Shown: positions 50,535 to 59,878 of the stretch, piece after piece | Layout of the letters: each line of letters opens with the position of its first letter | How positions within the stretch are numbered: position 1 is the first letter of the stretch | DNA from: an uncultured Lachnospiraceae bacterium | Lineage (GTDB): Bacteria; Bacillota; Clostridia; Lachnospirales; Lachnospiraceae | Length of the DNA stretch: 64,000 nucleotides | Direction: 5' to 3' | Assembly: GCA_910576815.1 (NCBI GenBank) | Contig: CAJTKA010000006.1 | Span: 62,001-126,000 of the forward strand | Position numbers and translations under genes: made by a program | The notes under the pieces: generated by a model | The model's database searches: none | What the model saw: the letters and a program-made list of their open reading frames with translations, nothing else | What the model was told of the DNA's origin: nothing

Positions 50535-51725
50535 TCAAAGCCAAAAGCTCAGGCTGTACTGTTTTTCATTCTCCACGTAGGACACTGACCCTCCCTGACA
50601 GTCGAGATACCGAAAAATCTCCTGCTCCCCGATCAACATCTCCCGCATCTTCTGATACACGGACGCTCCTGCACATTTCAGGGTCACATAATCCTCTCCC
50701 TTGCGATAGCTTTCATCAAAGGCCGCCGCAACTTTCTCCTCATTCCACTCCTCAAAATAAACGCCTTCCCGCACATAATAGTTCGCCTCCGTGGCGGTAC
50801 AGACAGGCAGTGGCACTACGTTATCAAAGGTATGCGTCTGCTCCATCTGTTCGGTCGTCACACACAGATAGTCGTAATTGATCGTGGGTATCTTTCCGGC
50901 GGGATAATCACTGCCTACGGCTTGATAGGAAGCATCCCCCCAGGTGGTGTCTACATAGTAGTATTGCCCGTCGATCCGCACCAGATTCCAGGCATGTCCT
51001 TCGCCGCCCACGACTTGTCCCAGCACCAGCGTCGAAAAAATCCCTGCCCGCTCCAGAAGATACTGCGTCGCCTTCGCATAGCCCTGGCAGACCGATTTTT
51101 TCTCCAGAAAGACGGAGCAGATGTTTTGACTGTCCTTTGCCGAGGCGTCATAGTCCGTGTGATGGATCAGATACTCGTAGATATACTTCACTTTCTCATA
51201 TTCATCAGCGTCTTCCGATATCCCTGCGAGACATTGGTTTACATAACTATCAATCTGCACCTGTTTTTGCTCTGCTTCTTCTCTGCTGATGCTGTAGCTT
51301 CCGGTAAAGGTTATTTTCTTGAGGAGCGTACCCAGCGTATATTCCGTATAGGTGTAACCCTCCACATAAAAGATCTCGGGATGGTCGTTCACCACACACT
51401 GAAAAATACGGGATATCAACTCCTTGTCACAGGTTGACAGCCTTACGTTTTCCCGATAATAGAGGAGGGCGTCCAAAATTTCCAGATACAGCTCCTGCTC
51501 CGGCTCTGAAAGCTGTCCAAATGCGTAGCAGTTCTCCTGAGCGTCCCGCAGGGCGTCGTCCGTGCGGGCAAGCACCTGCTCCGGCAGCTTTTCTACCGTC
51601 TGCCCGGCGCCCGTCTCCTCCTGCCTATAGAGGCTGCTCTCCTGCTTTGGCAGATTCCACGAAAGATAAAAGAGGGTCCCCGACAACAGCAGCATACAAA
51701 ATAACAAAACACCTGTTTTTTTCAT
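50535..51725 (-). CDS. Secreted transglutaminase-like cysteine protein
   Basis: Function unknown; a transglutaminase/protease-like domain exposed outside the cell. The 396-residue protein has a signal peptide or anchor (VLLFCMLLLSGTLFYLSW, 6-23) and a transglutaminase-core triad: C213 in KKSVCQGYAKA, H244 in GEGHAWNLV, D259 in YYYVDTTWGD. Upstream, a helical region with YYRENVRLSTCDKELISRIFQCVVNDHPEIFYV matches the domain often found before the core in clostridial proteins. ATG 51725 follows AAAGGAGG. It could be a peptidase or amidase rather than a cross-linker. It is downstream of prfC, 66 bases away. Confidence 0.85.
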   Translation of the reverse strand: MKKTGVLLFCMLLLSGTLFYLSWNLPKQESSLYRQEETGAGQTVEKLPEQVLARTDDALRDAQENCYAFGQLSEPEQELYLEILDALLYYRENVRLSTCDKELISRIFQCVVNDHPEIFYVEGYTYTEYTLGTLLKKITFTGSYSISREEAEQKQVQIDSYVNQCLAGISEDADEYEKVKYIYEYLIHHTDYDASAKDSQNICSVFLEKKSVCQGYAKATQYLLERAGIFSTLVLGQVVGGEGHAWNLVRIDGQYYYVDTTWGDASYQAVGSDYPAGKIPTINYDYLCVTTEQMEQTHTFDNVVPLPVCTATEANYYVREGVYFEEWNEEKVAAAFDESYRKGEDYVTLKCAGASVYQKMREMLIGEQEIFRYLDCQGGSVSYVENEKQYSLSFWL

Positions 51726-51791
51726 AAGAAGCCCTCCTTTCAAACCGTTCTCCGCGCGTTTTACGCCACATCACCTGAACCGCCGCCTGTC

Positions 51792-53384
51792 TCAGCTCTT
51801 GCCAAATTCCGAGAGGATCAAACCCTCATTTCTCTCCACCGTCATGCCGATACTCCACTGATTGACAAAGAGAAGCAGCGGACGTTCCTTTAAGTCTTTG
51901 ATTTTTTTCATATCTGAAGTGCCGGTCAGCTTGTCCAGATCAATGTCCCGATTCTCGATCCAGCGAATATACTCATAGGGAAGATTTTCCAGTTTGATTT
52001 CCACATTGTATTCATTCTCCAGGCGGTATTTGAGCACGTCAAACTGCAGTACGCCCACCACGCCCACGATGATCTCCTCCATACCTGTGTTAAATTCCTG
52101 GAAGATCTGGATCGCACCCTCCTGCGCGATCTGCATGATGCCTTTGACAAACTGCTTACGCTTCATCGTGTCCATCTGCCTGACTCTGGCGAAATGTTCC
52201 GGAGCAAACGTGGGAATGCCCTCATAGGCAAACTGCTCTCCCGGCATGCAAAGCGTGTCGCCGATAGAAAAAATACCCGGATCAAAGACACCGATGATAT
52301 CTCCCGCATATGCCTCGCTTAAGATTTTCCTCTCAGCCGCCTGAATCTGCTGAGGCTGAGAAAGACGCATGACCTTTCCCCCCTGCACATGCTTTACCTC
52401 CGCATTCACGTCAAACCGCCCCGAGCAGATGCGCATAAATGCAATACGGTCACGGTGCGCTTTGTTCATGTTCGCCTGAATCTTAAAGACAAAGGCTGAA
52501 AATTCGTGCTCAACGGGGTCGATGAGACCAATATCTGCCCTGCGGGCAAGCGGCGTTGTCGTCATCTTGAGAAAGTGCTGTAAAAAGATCTCCACCCCAA
52601 AGTTTGTGAGTGCCGAGCCGAAAAATACCGGTGTCAGATCCCCCGCCTGCACTTCTTCCAACGAAAAGGGAGCGCTGGCACCGTCCAAAAGCTCAATCTC
52701 ATCGTTCAACAGAGACAGTGCCTCGCTGCCGATCTGCGCTTCCAGAGCTGCAATATCCGCCACGGGGATCCTGGTAGCCTGTCCCTCCTTCGTTCCCTTT
52801 TCCGTGTCCGAATAGGTGATCACGCACTGACTCTCCCGCTCGTAGACTCCCTTAAAATTTTTACCCGAACCGATGGGCCAGTTGATGGGACAGGTGGCGA
52901 TACCCAGCTCCTTTTCGATCTCGTCCAAAAGCTCGAAAGTATCGTTGGCGTCACGATCCAGTTTGTTGATAAAGGTAAAGATCGGGATATGGCGCATCAC
53001 GCAGACCTTGAACAACTTTCTGGTCTGGGCCTCCACGCCCTTTGACGCGTCTATGACCATCACCGCCGAATCCGCTGCCATCAGCGTTCTGTACGTATCT
53101 TCTGAGAAGTCCTGATGCCCGGGCGTGTCCAAAATATTGACGCAAAAGCCGTCATATTGAAACTGCAGTACGGAGGAAGTGACTGAAATACCTCTCTCCT
53201 TCTCGATCTCCATCCAATCAGAGACCGCATGTCTGGCCGTCGCCTTTCCTTTCACGCTGCCCGCCAGATTGATGGCACCCCCGTAGAGCAGGAATTTCTC
53301 CGTCAGAGTAGTCTTTCCCGCGTCCGGGTGTGAAATGATGGCAAAGGTTCTTCTCCTGTTTATTTCTTCCACATAGTTTCCCAC
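51792..53384 (-). CDS. prfC: Peptide chain release factor 3
   Basis: GTPase that removes RF1/RF2 from the ribosome after termination. The start is a GTG at 53384 with GGGAGG 9 bases upstream, giving 530 residues starting MGNYVEEINRRRTFAIISHPDAGKTTLTEKF (G1). DTPGHQDF (G3) and NKLDRDANDTFELLDEIEKELGIATCPINWPIGSGKNFKGVYER are RF3-specific. An upstream open stretch of 67 codons is rejected because it lacks similarity and a ribosome-binding site. It follows deoB by about 80 bases with a short AGCAGCGCTGCT palindrome in between. Confidence 0.96.
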   Translation of the reverse strand: MGNYVEEINRRRTFAIISHPDAGKTTLTEKFLLYGGAINLAGSVKGKATARHAVSDWMEIEKERGISVTSSVLQFQYDGFCVNILDTPGHQDFSEDTYRTLMAADSAVMVIDASKGVEAQTRKLFKVCVMRHIPIFTFINKLDRDANDTFELLDEIEKELGIATCPINWPIGSGKNFKGVYERESQCVITYSDTEKGTKEGQATRIPVADIAALEAQIGSEALSLLNDEIELLDGASAPFSLEEVQAGDLTPVFFGSALTNFGVEIFLQHFLKMTTTPLARRADIGLIDPVEHEFSAFVFKIQANMNKAHRDRIAFMRICSGRFDVNAEVKHVQGGKVMRLSQPQQIQAAERKILSEAYAGDIIGVFDPGIFSIGDTLCMPGEQFAYEGIPTFAPEHFARVRQMDTMKRKQFVKGIMQIAQEGAIQIFQEFNTGMEEIIVGVVGVLQFDVLKYRLENEYNVEIKLENLPYEYIRWIENRDIDLDKLTGTSDMKKIKDLKERPLLLFVNQWSIGMTVERNEGLILSEFGKS

Positions 53385-53466
53385 GTTTTTATCCTCCCAA
53401 AGCAGCGCTGCTGCATTGCTTCTATTCTTTCCGTATCCCACCGTATCCCGGCCTGTGAATCGGCCT

Positions 53467-54621
53467 TTACAGCATGGATATCCCTGAAAATGCAGGCTTG
53501 ATCCCAAAATAGGCCAGCACCGTGGCGCCGATGTCCGCAAAGGTATCTCTGGTGCCCAGGTTTGCCGGCGCAACCTGCTTTCCATACATCAAAAAGGGCG
53601 TATACTCCCTAGAATGATCTGTGGAGACCGTATAGCCCGGGTCGCAGCCGTGGTCCGCCGTGATCATCAGGATATCTTCCTCTCTCAGCCTGTTCATGAT
53701 CTCGGGCAGCCGCCCGTCAAAATAGGTGAGCGCCTTCGCATAGCCGTCCACATCGTTGCGGTGTCCGTAGAGCATATCGTAATCCACCAGATTGACAAAA
53801 CAGAGCCCTTCGAAGTCCTGTTCCAGATATTCCAGCGTGCGCTCGATCCCTTCCTCGTTTCCCTTCGTATAGACCCCCTCCGTGATGCCCTTTCCGGCAA
53901 AGATATCCCGGATCTTGCCCACGGAGATCACTGATTTTCCGTCGTCCTTAAGCTGATCCAGCATGGTCGTCCCCGGCGGGAGCAGGGAAAAATCGTGGCG
54001 GCGGGGCGTCCTGGTAAAATGCCCGCCGCAGGGACCGATAAAGGGTCTGGCGATCACGCGGCCCACGCCATGCTCTCCCTGTAAGATCTCTCTGGCAATG
54101 CGGCAGTACTCGTAGAGCTGCTCCACCGGAACGATGTCCTCGTGCGCTGCGATCTGAAACACGCTGTCGGCAGAAGTGTACACGATCAGGTCACCCGTAC
54201 TCATATGGGCATCCCCGTACTCCTGGATCACGGCAGTGCCGGAATAGGGTTTATTACAGAGCACACCGCGGCCGGTCCTCGCAGAAAACGCCTCCAGCAC
54301 CTCGTCCGGAAAACCGTTCGGATAGGTGGGCAGCGGCTTCTCTGAGAGGATCCCCGCGATCTCCCAATGCCCTATGGTAGTATCCTTTCCTCTGGAAGCC
54401 TCCTTCATACGGGCGATCCGCGCCGCAGGCGCCTCTGTTTTTTCTCCGCAGTCCACGCCATCCAGATTAAAAAGCCCTAGTTTTCTCATATTCGGCATGG
54501 CAAATTCGGGGCTTTGGGAAACGGAGCGCAGGGTATTGGTTCCCTTATCCCCGTATGCCTCCGCGTCCTCCATCTCCCCGATGCCAAAACTGTCCAACAC
54601 GATCAGAAAAACTCTTTTCAT
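53467..54621 (-). CDS. deoB: Phosphopentomutase
   Basis: Interconverts (deoxy)ribose 1- and 5-phosphate in nucleoside salvage. The 384-residue protein has the alkaline-phosphatase-fold metal motifs: IVLDSFGIGEMEDAEAYGD near 7-25, KGKDTTIGHWE-type GKDTTIGHWEI near 95, and TADHGCDPGYTVSTDHSREYTPFL near 325-348. Length is typical of Firmicute DeoB. ATG 54621 follows AGGAGG. It stands apart from other nucleoside genes; a purine phosphorylase gene is not seen next door. Confidence 0.97.
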   Translation of the reverse strand: MKRVFLIVLDSFGIGEMEDAEAYGDKGTNTLRSVSQSPEFAMPNMRKLGLFNLDGVDCGEKTEAPAARIARMKEASRGKDTTIGHWEIAGILSEKPLPTYPNGFPDEVLEAFSARTGRGVLCNKPYSGTAVIQEYGDAHMSTGDLIVYTSADSVFQIAAHEDIVPVEQLYEYCRIAREILQGEHGVGRVIARPFIGPCGGHFTRTPRRHDFSLLPPGTTMLDQLKDDGKSVISVGKIRDIFAGKGITEGVYTKGNEEGIERTLEYLEQDFEGLCFVNLVDYDMLYGHRNDVDGYAKALTYFDGRLPEIMNRLREEDILMITADHGCDPGYTVSTDHSREYTPFLMYGKQVAPANLGTRDTFADIGATVLAYFGIKPAFSGISML

Positions 54622-54711
54622 CTTTTGCCTCCTGTACTAAAAACTCATACTTTACTATAGTATCACAAAATCCGGCGCAATGCACTCACTTGTGGCAGTT
54701 TATTTCCCACC

Positions 54712-55425
54712 CTATTTTTCGCCGGCATTCACGGTACTGATCACGATGGCATCCGCACTGACCCCTGTCTTACGGATCACGATGTCCTCAATCTGTGCGC
54801 GCTGCGCTTCCGACAGCTCCGTCGTATTCACCACCACGTCAACGCTCTCCCCGTCAATGCTGACGATGGCGTCGTCAAAGCCCTTTGCCTCCAGAAGGAT
54901 CTCCGCCGCCGTCTCCTTCTCCGCAATATCCGTCATGGAGATCATGCTGTTTACGGCATCCTGCTTCTGGGTCTCACTGATATTGGCATTGTTGATGATC
55001 TCTAAGAGCGTCTCCTTATTCTGCATACGGGTCTGCTCCTTTTGAAGCTTTGCGCCGGAGAGGGCTGACGTCGTCTGCGCCGAGGTAAATACCGCCTCTC
55101 CAGGCACCTCATCCATCTGCTCCTCCGCAAGCGCCTGCGCGAGCTCCTCGTCCACACTGCCGTCCCCTGACAGCGTCACATCGCTGTCCAGACTCACGAT
55201 GTCACCGGTCGCCTTCTCGACGTCCTCGTCGGACAAATCCAAAAGCGCCGCGTAATCAGCTTCTCCATCCGTCTGCACCGACGCAGAGGTCTCCACTCCG
55301 CCGCTCACACTCATAAGCTTCTCATCCGTAACCTTTGTCCCTGCAAAATTCAGGTAGCCGGCCACCGCGATCATAATCGCCAGCGCTGTGATCATCATCT
55401 GGTTCTTTTTAATCATATTTTTCAA
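54712..55425 (-). CDS. spoIIIAH: Stage III sporulation protein AH
   Basis: SpoIIIAH forms the mother-cell side of the feeding-tube channel with forespore SpoIIQ. The 237-residue protein has one membrane helix (MMITALAIMIAVAGYLNFAG, about 10-29), an acidic linker, and a C-terminal YscJ/FliF-like ring domain (LLEIINNANISETQKQDAVNSMISMTDIAEKETAAEILLEAKGFDDAIVSIDGESVDVVV). The TTG at 55425 has GGGGAG 6 bases upstream and is preferred; an ATG three codons on (55416) is also possible. Last gene of the operon, 13 bases after spoIIIAG. Confidence 0.92.
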   Translation of the reverse strand: MKNMIKKNQMMITALAIMIAVAGYLNFAGTKVTDEKLMSVSGGVETSASVQTDGEADYAALLDLSDEDVEKATGDIVSLDSDVTLSGDGSVDEELAQALAEEQMDEVPGEAVFTSAQTTSALSGAKLQKEQTRMQNKETLLEIINNANISETQKQDAVNSMISMTDIAEKETAAEILLEAKGFDDAIVSIDGESVDVVVNTTELSEAQRAQIEDIVIRKTGVSADAIVISTVNAGEK

Positions 55426-55438
55426 TTTTTTCTCCCCT

Positions 55439-56059
55439 TCACTGATTATTTGTTTTCATTTTAATTATTGCTATTCTATTCATGTCTACTTCAAATAATA
55501 CCTGAATCGCTTCGATTATGTCCCTGCGCACCCGTTCGCTGCCTGCCCCCTGCGCAATCACCACCACCCCCTCCACATCAGGGGATATCGTCCTGACCAC
55601 AAGCGGTACTTCCTTGCCTCTCTCATCTACGGTCCTGACCACGCTCCTGTCCAGTTTCGTCTCCGACACATGGCGGCTGCCGCCTGCCGCATCCGTTTCC
55701 TGCGTATCGGAAACCTCCTCTTTGCCGTCTCTGGTCAGCACCTGTTCCTCCGAACCGGCAAGTGTGATCAACACCCGCACCTGCCCTGCTCCCTCTACAA
55801 AGCGCAGGCTCTCCTCCAGTTTCTCCTCCCAATATGCCGCGTAACTGCTGTGATCTGTTTCCATGTCGGCTTCGAACGTTTGTTCGCTTTGTATCTTATC
55901 ATCCGATGTGTCCCATAGATTGGACTTTACCTTTTCTTTTTCCGTCGGCAGCGAAATCACACACAGAAGCATCCCGACCAGCACAAGAATCAGAAACTGA
56001 TCCTTTCTGAGTTTTTTTTCTCCCGTCAGCTGCTGCAATTTCTTTTTAATCTCTCCCAT
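55439..56059 (-). CDS. spoIIIAG: Stage III sporulation protein AG
   Basis: Ring-forming component of the SpoIIIA channel. The 206-residue protein has one membrane helix (FLILVLVGMLLCVISLPT, about 22-39), a linker, and the ring domain with YWEEKLEESLRFVEGAGQVRVLITLAGSEEQVL and PDVEGVVVIAQGAGSERVRRDIIEAIQVLFEVDMNRIAIIKM. It overlaps the end of spoIIIAF by 14 bases. Confidence 0.93.
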   Translation of the reverse strand: MGEIKKKLQQLTGEKKLRKDQFLILVLVGMLLCVISLPTEKEKVKSNLWDTSDDKIQSEQTFEADMETDHSSYAAYWEEKLEESLRFVEGAGQVRVLITLAGSEEQVLTRDGKEEVSDTQETDAAGGSRHVSETKLDRSVVRTVDERGKEVPLVVRTISPDVEGVVVIAQGAGSERVRRDIIEAIQVLFEVDMNRIAIIKMKTNNQ

Positions 56060-56624
56060 CCCACCTCACCTCCACACGATCTTCTTCCCATTCCAAAAGC
56101 CCGGCAAAACGCAGGCGGTATGCTTCCAAGGTCTCGTCCTCCTTCATCCGGGATGCCCCAACAGTGATCTCCTCCACCATGATTTCCCCACCGACTGCGG
56201 CCTGCTCTCCCATTACTATCATCACTGAAAAGACCGCCTCCCCTCCCAAACGCTCTGCTTCCGGCAGGGTGAGTTCTACCTGCATTACCCGGCAGGGATC
56301 CCCCGCAAGATCGCGATTCAGCCGATCCGCTATCTCCTCCTCCATCCGTCTCACGACCGCAGCTTCCACCGCGCTCTCAGACGTCACGCCGGAAGCTGCC
56401 GGAAAATCTGACATCCCGACAGACTCCTCCAGCCGTTCAAAGACTGCGGACGGCGTCTGCCATTGTCCCCCTGCCATTTCCACAAAGGGCTTGAGAAAGA
56501 GCAGTAATACAATAACGCCCGATATTGATTTGACATACTTTTCGTACTGTTTTCCTGGCGCAAAATGCACGATTGCCTGCGCCACGATCATAAAAATACC
56601 GATTTCCCTGATAGTCTGCAGCAT
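56046..56624 (-). CDS. spoIIIAF: Stage III sporulation protein AF
   Basis: Membrane component of the SpoIIIA complex. The 192-residue protein has two N-terminal membrane helices (IREIGIFMIVAQAIVHFAP, then YVKSISGVIVLLLFLKPFVEM), and a soluble C-terminal region. The N-terminal pattern and position between AE and AG identify it; sequence in this family is weakly conserved. Confidence 0.88.
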   Translation of the reverse strand: MLQTIREIGIFMIVAQAIVHFAPGKQYEKYVKSISGVIVLLLFLKPFVEMAGGQWQTPSAVFERLEESVGMSDFPAASGVTSESAVEAAVVRRMEEEIADRLNRDLAGDPCRVMQVELTLPEAERLGGEAVFSVMIVMGEQAAVGGEIMVEEITVGASRMKEDETLEAYRLRFAGLLEWEEDRVEVRWDGRD

Positions 56625-56678
56625 ACGTTTCCTCCCGGTCTAAGCAGTATGATTTTTCAATCTGTCCTCCTTTACCAT

Positions 56679-57749
56679 TCAGCGCACGAGCTGTCCCGTG
56701 GAGTAACTGATGATGGCCACCTGAATCAAAAACATCCCCACACAGGTCAATGTCAATTTCAGAAGCATCAGGTTTCCCTGCCCCACCCGGCTCACACAGT
56801 TTGTCAGACGCTTATCGCTGATAATGCCGACGAGCGCCGCGCTCAGCTTGATCACGCAGGCGGTGAGGGCTATTTTCAGAACCGGCACGGCGCAGAGCAC
56901 AATCAGTAGCAGTGTCAGATATAAGCCCAGACTGTTCCTGACCAAAACCGCGCTCCCAAGCACCATCTCAAACATCCCCTCCGTCAGACCACCTACCCCG
57001 GGCAGGGCGGAGAGCGCTTTTTTCAGTGTACCTGACTGTAAAGAATCTATAACAGGTGATATCATTGATTGCAGCAGACTGAAACCCGTGACCAGCCAGA
57101 GCGATGCCTTGATGCTGCCCGAGATCCCCTTCTCCAAAAGCTCCAAAAGCAGCGCCAGCTTCTCCCCCGTCCATACTCCGTTGATCACCGTCAGCAGGAC
57201 ATACCCCTGAACGATAGGGAGCAGGATCGTCAAAAATCCCCACTCGATCAAATAAACCACCACCAGCAGCAAATGATAATAAGCCGCTGCCGAAGCGGCT
57301 CCCGAGGCGCTCCCCACCGCCAGGATATAGGTTGGGATGTAGAGCTTGATAAATGTTGTCACACTGCCAAGGACCTCCCGCACCGTTCCCACCGTACCCG
57401 CAAAAAATTTCAGGAGCACAGCGATCAGCAGTAAATAGATAAAATAAAAAGCCAGATCAGAAACCTGGTGATCCTGAAACAGATCCGCAAAACCGGCAAA
57501 CAGCGCCGCTGTCACGCCCAAGATCAAAATCGTGAAAAACAGGGTCCGATACTCGCCTCTCTGAAATAAAACAGCATCTGTTATTCCATTTCCCAGTTTT
57601 TTGAATGCCTCCCAGATCTGCCCTTCCAGAATATCCGCAAGCACCGCCTTCCCATCAAAGGAAAAGGATGGAAACAGACTTTCAAAGTCCCTTGTGACAC
57701 CATCCAAATCCATCTGCTCCCACAAAAGAGCGCTCTCTCCTGTCCCCAA
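56679..57749 (-). CDS. spoIIIAE: Stage III sporulation protein AE
   Basis: Large multipass membrane component of the SpoIIIA complex. From a TTG at 57749, with GGAGGAGG 7 bases upstream, the protein has 356 residues and about seven membrane segments, including TLFFTILILGVTAALFAGFADLF and YLIEWGFLTILLPIVQGYVLLTVING, with the conserved GISGSIKASLWLVTGFSLLQSMISPVIDS and ALSALPGVGGLTEGMFEMVLGSAVLVRNSLG. Bacillus SpoIIIAE begins with a cleaved signal peptide; none is visible here. The frame is open back to the spoIIIAD stop (same frame, 18 codons), too short to add one. No ATG start exists nearby. Confidence 0.9.
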   Translation of the reverse strand: MGTGESALLWEQMDLDGVTRDFESLFPSFSFDGKAVLADILEGQIWEAFKKLGNGITDAVLFQRGEYRTLFFTILILGVTAALFAGFADLFQDHQVSDLAFYFIYLLLIAVLLKFFAGTVGTVREVLGSVTTFIKLYIPTYILAVGSASGAASAAAYYHLLLVVVYLIEWGFLTILLPIVQGYVLLTVINGVWTGEKLALLLELLEKGISGSIKASLWLVTGFSLLQSMISPVIDSLQSGTLKKALSALPGVGGLTEGMFEMVLGSAVLVRNSLGLYLTLLLIVLCAVPVLKIALTACVIKLSAALVGIISDKRLTNCVSRVGQGNLMLLKLTLTCVGMFLIQVAIISYSTGQLVR

Positions 57750-57803
57750 AACAGTTCCTCCTCCCCGGCTGCCTGTCGATTGCCTCTGTCTGTCCGCGGT
57801 CTC

Positions 57804-58190
57804 CTATCCTGCAATGCTTTGTATGCTCTCCATCAGGGAGATCAAAATCGGCAGCCCCATCGACAGGATATAGACCTTTCCCAGCATCTCCATCTGCCCG
57901 GCAACACCGCCATAACCGGCATCCCTGCAGATGCCCGCACAAAACTCGCAGGCATAGGTTGCCCCGACCGCCTTTAACAGCAGAGAAAGATAACCGTAAT
58001 GATCCTGCAGATATCCCCGCAAGACCTCCATGCCTGACAGGATCTGCAAAAAATAACGCATGATATATTCCAAGATGATCAGACAGACCGCCAAAGCCAC
58101 ATAAAGCCCATACTCCGCCTTATAAGCTTTCAAGGATACCGCAAACAAAATGGCAACCACGCCGATCGTTCCCGCCTTTATCATATCCAT
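57804..58190 (-). CDS. spoIIIAD: Stage III sporulation protein AD
   Basis: Small membrane protein of the channel complex. The 128 residues hold about four helices: AGTIGVVAILFAVSLKAYKAEYGLYVALAVCLIILEYIM, YGYLSLLLKAVGATYACEFCAGICRDAGYGGVAGQMEMLGKVYILSMGLPILISLMESI. These are near-consensus for SpoIIIAD. The gap to spoIIIAC is 14 bases. Confidence 0.95.
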   Translation of the reverse strand: MDMIKAGTIGVVAILFAVSLKAYKAEYGLYVALAVCLIILEYIMRYFLQILSGMEVLRGYLQDHYGYLSLLLKAVGATYACEFCAGICRDAGYGGVAGQMEMLGKVYILSMGLPILISLMESIQSIAG

Positions 58191-58204
58191 ATGGCTTTCC
58201 CTCC

Positions 58205-58399
58205 TTATAATGCAAACAGCTCCTGCATCATCACAAACAGATCATAGATATAGGGAACGATCCAGGTTAAAACAAGAATTAATCCTGCGAGGCTGACTAG
58301 AAAACCCTGTTCTTCTCTGCCGCTATGTTTTAAAACTTGATTTAATATCGCCACCAGAATGCCTACTGCCGCAATCTTGAAAATCAAACTTACGCTCAT
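58205..58399 (-). CDS. spoIIIAC: Stage III sporulation protein AC
   Basis: 64-residue two-helix membrane protein: LIFKIAAVGILVAILNQVLKHSGREEQGFLVSLAGLILVLTWIVPYI, the family consensus. Lies 22 bases after spoIIIAB and 14 before spoIIIAD. Related in sequence to the first two helices of SpoIIIAD. Confidence 0.95.
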   Translation of the reverse strand: MSVSLIFKIAAVGILVAILNQVLKHSGREEQGFLVSLAGLILVLTWIVPYIYDLFVMMQELFAL

Positions 58400-58421
58400 T
58401 CGTCCTCCCCGGTCATTCCCA

Positions 58422-58937
58422 TCACAGCAGCCAGATCGTCAGAAGCAATCCCGTCAGGATACTGACGCTGCGTATCATTTTTGTTTTGTTTTCACAGCCT
58501 TCCTCTGCCTGCCCGGCCTTTTGTGCCAAAAACGCTTCCAACCGCCCAATGCTTTCGGCTTGTCCTGTCTCCTCCTGAAATCCCAGCCTGTCCGGAAGCC
58601 TCGCAAACAGCTCCCGTTCCTCCTCCTGAAGCGGCTGATTTTTCAAAAAAGCCTGAAATTCCGCCTTCCATAACTCCGGCAGCCCGCTCCCGTTTGCGGC
58701 TGACGCCTCGCTGATCCGTTGGAAACAATTTCTATAACATATGTCATTTATTTCTGTCAGCATCAGACAGATTTCCGGCAGCGTATGCTTTCCATAAGCA
58801 ATTTCCGTCCGTATGCGCTCCAGGATATGACGCATGGTATGAAGATGCCTGATCCGCTCCCGCTCCTGTCTGATCCTCATATTTCCCCAGCCGACACAGC
58901 CGATGAGGATACAGATGATACCTATCACCTTAAACAT
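58422..58937 (-). CDS. spoIIIAB: Stage III sporulation protein AB
   Basis: 171-residue helical protein anchored at both ends (IIGIICILIGCVGWGNM at 4-20 and VSILTGLLLTIWLL at the C-terminus). The middle has RIRHLHTMRHILERIRTEIAYGKHTLPEICLMLTE, typical of SpoIIIAB, which may link the AA ATPase to the membrane like a GspF-type protein. Its start overlaps the end of spoIIIAA by 13 bases. Confidence 0.93.
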   Translation of the reverse strand: MFKVIGIICILIGCVGWGNMRIRQERERIRHLHTMRHILERIRTEIAYGKHTLPEICLMLTEINDICYRNCFQRISEASAANGSGLPELWKAEFQAFLKNQPLQEEERELFARLPDRLGFQEETGQAESIGRLEAFLAQKAGQAEEGCENKTKMIRSVSILTGLLLTIWLL

Positions 58938-59878
58938 GGTTTTCCTTCCCTGTCATAGACGCCCTCGATTCCCCATGCACCCGCCGCCCTGTCCAGGACG
59001 ACATACCGTTCAAACAGCCCTTCCTCCACGGCATAACGCATGAAATTTTTACGCAGCACTTCCTCCAAAGAACCGCCGTGGATCGTGGCAAGCAGCCTGC
59101 ATCCACACCCGTTTGCCATCCGCAGCGCCTGCATATCCTCGATACCGCCCAGCTCATCCACCGCCAACGCCTGCGGCGACATTGCGCGGATCAGGCGCAT
59201 CATGCCCTCCACCTTGGAACAGCCGTCCAGGACATCCGTGCGGATGCCCACATCGTTCTGGGCAATCCCTAAAAAACTGCCGGCAATCTCTGAGCGCTCA
59301 TCCACCACACTCACATTGATCCCTCTCCCATAGGCTGTCCCATTGGAAATCTGCCTGATGATATCCCGCAGCATCGTCGTCTTACCTCCGCCCGGCGGAG
59401 AAATCAAGAGGGTGCTCACCACCCTTCCTCTCTCGTAGAGCAGCGGAATCAGCGGGTCTGCCGCACCCTTGACCTGATGCGCGATGCGGATGTTAAGATA
59501 ACGTATGTATTTCAGATTGACGATGCGGTTTTCCCCATCCAAAAGCGCCTGTCCCGCCAAACCGATCCTGTGACCGCCCTGCACGGTCAAAAACCCCTGT
59601 CTGATTTCATCTGCAAAGGCATAGATGGAATACTGGCACAAATGCCTTAAGATTTCTTCCAGCTCCGCACTCTCCTGTCTGGCCGCCGCCTCCTGCCTGT
59701 CCACGATCCGCCCTCCCGGATCGACAAAGCGCTCCTTACCATCGACTAATATAGTCAACGGTCTTCCTGCCCGCAATCTGATCTCCTGCAGCTTCTCTGC
59801 CTGCCCTGCCACTTCTCTCCATCTGCCTCTGATCTTCTCCGGGAAAAGCCTGAGAATCTCCTCCTCACACATCCGCAT
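58925..59878 (-). CDS. spoIIIAA: Stage III sporulation protein AA, ATPase
   Basis: AAA-type ATPase that powers or builds the SpoIIIA channel. The protein of about 317 residues has Walker A in SPPGGGKTTMLRDIIRQIS, KLQEIRLRAGRPLTI and FADEIRQGFLTVQGGHRIGLAGQAL near the N-terminus, and VDELGGIEDMQALRMANGCGCRLLATIHG at the Walker B region. ATG 59878 and ATG 59872 both lie close behind AAGGGGGG; an ATG at 59893 lacks a ribosome-binding site. First gene of the eight-gene operon; a sigma-E promoter is expected upstream, but I could not pick a convincing one. Confidence 0.94.
   Translation of the reverse strand: MRMCEEEILRLFPEKIRGRWREVAGQAEKLQEIRLRAGRPLTILVDGKERFVDPGGRIVDRQEAAARQESAELEEILRHLCQYSIYAFADEIRQGFLTVQGGHRIGLAGQALLDGENRIVNLKYIRYLNIRIAHQVKGAADPLIPLLYERGRVVSTLLISPPGGGKTTMLRDIIRQISNGTAYGRGINVSVVDERSEIAGSFLGIAQNDVGIRTDVLDGCSKVEGMMRLIRAMSPQALAVDELGGIEDMQALRMANGCGCRLLATIHGGSLEEVLRKNFMRYAVEEGLFERYVVLDRAAGAWGIEGVYDREGKPCLR

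Noticed and set aside
53385..53585. 67-codon N-terminal extension of prfC
   Set aside because: It overlaps deoB, has no family similarity, and the GTG at 53384 has a good ribosome-binding site.
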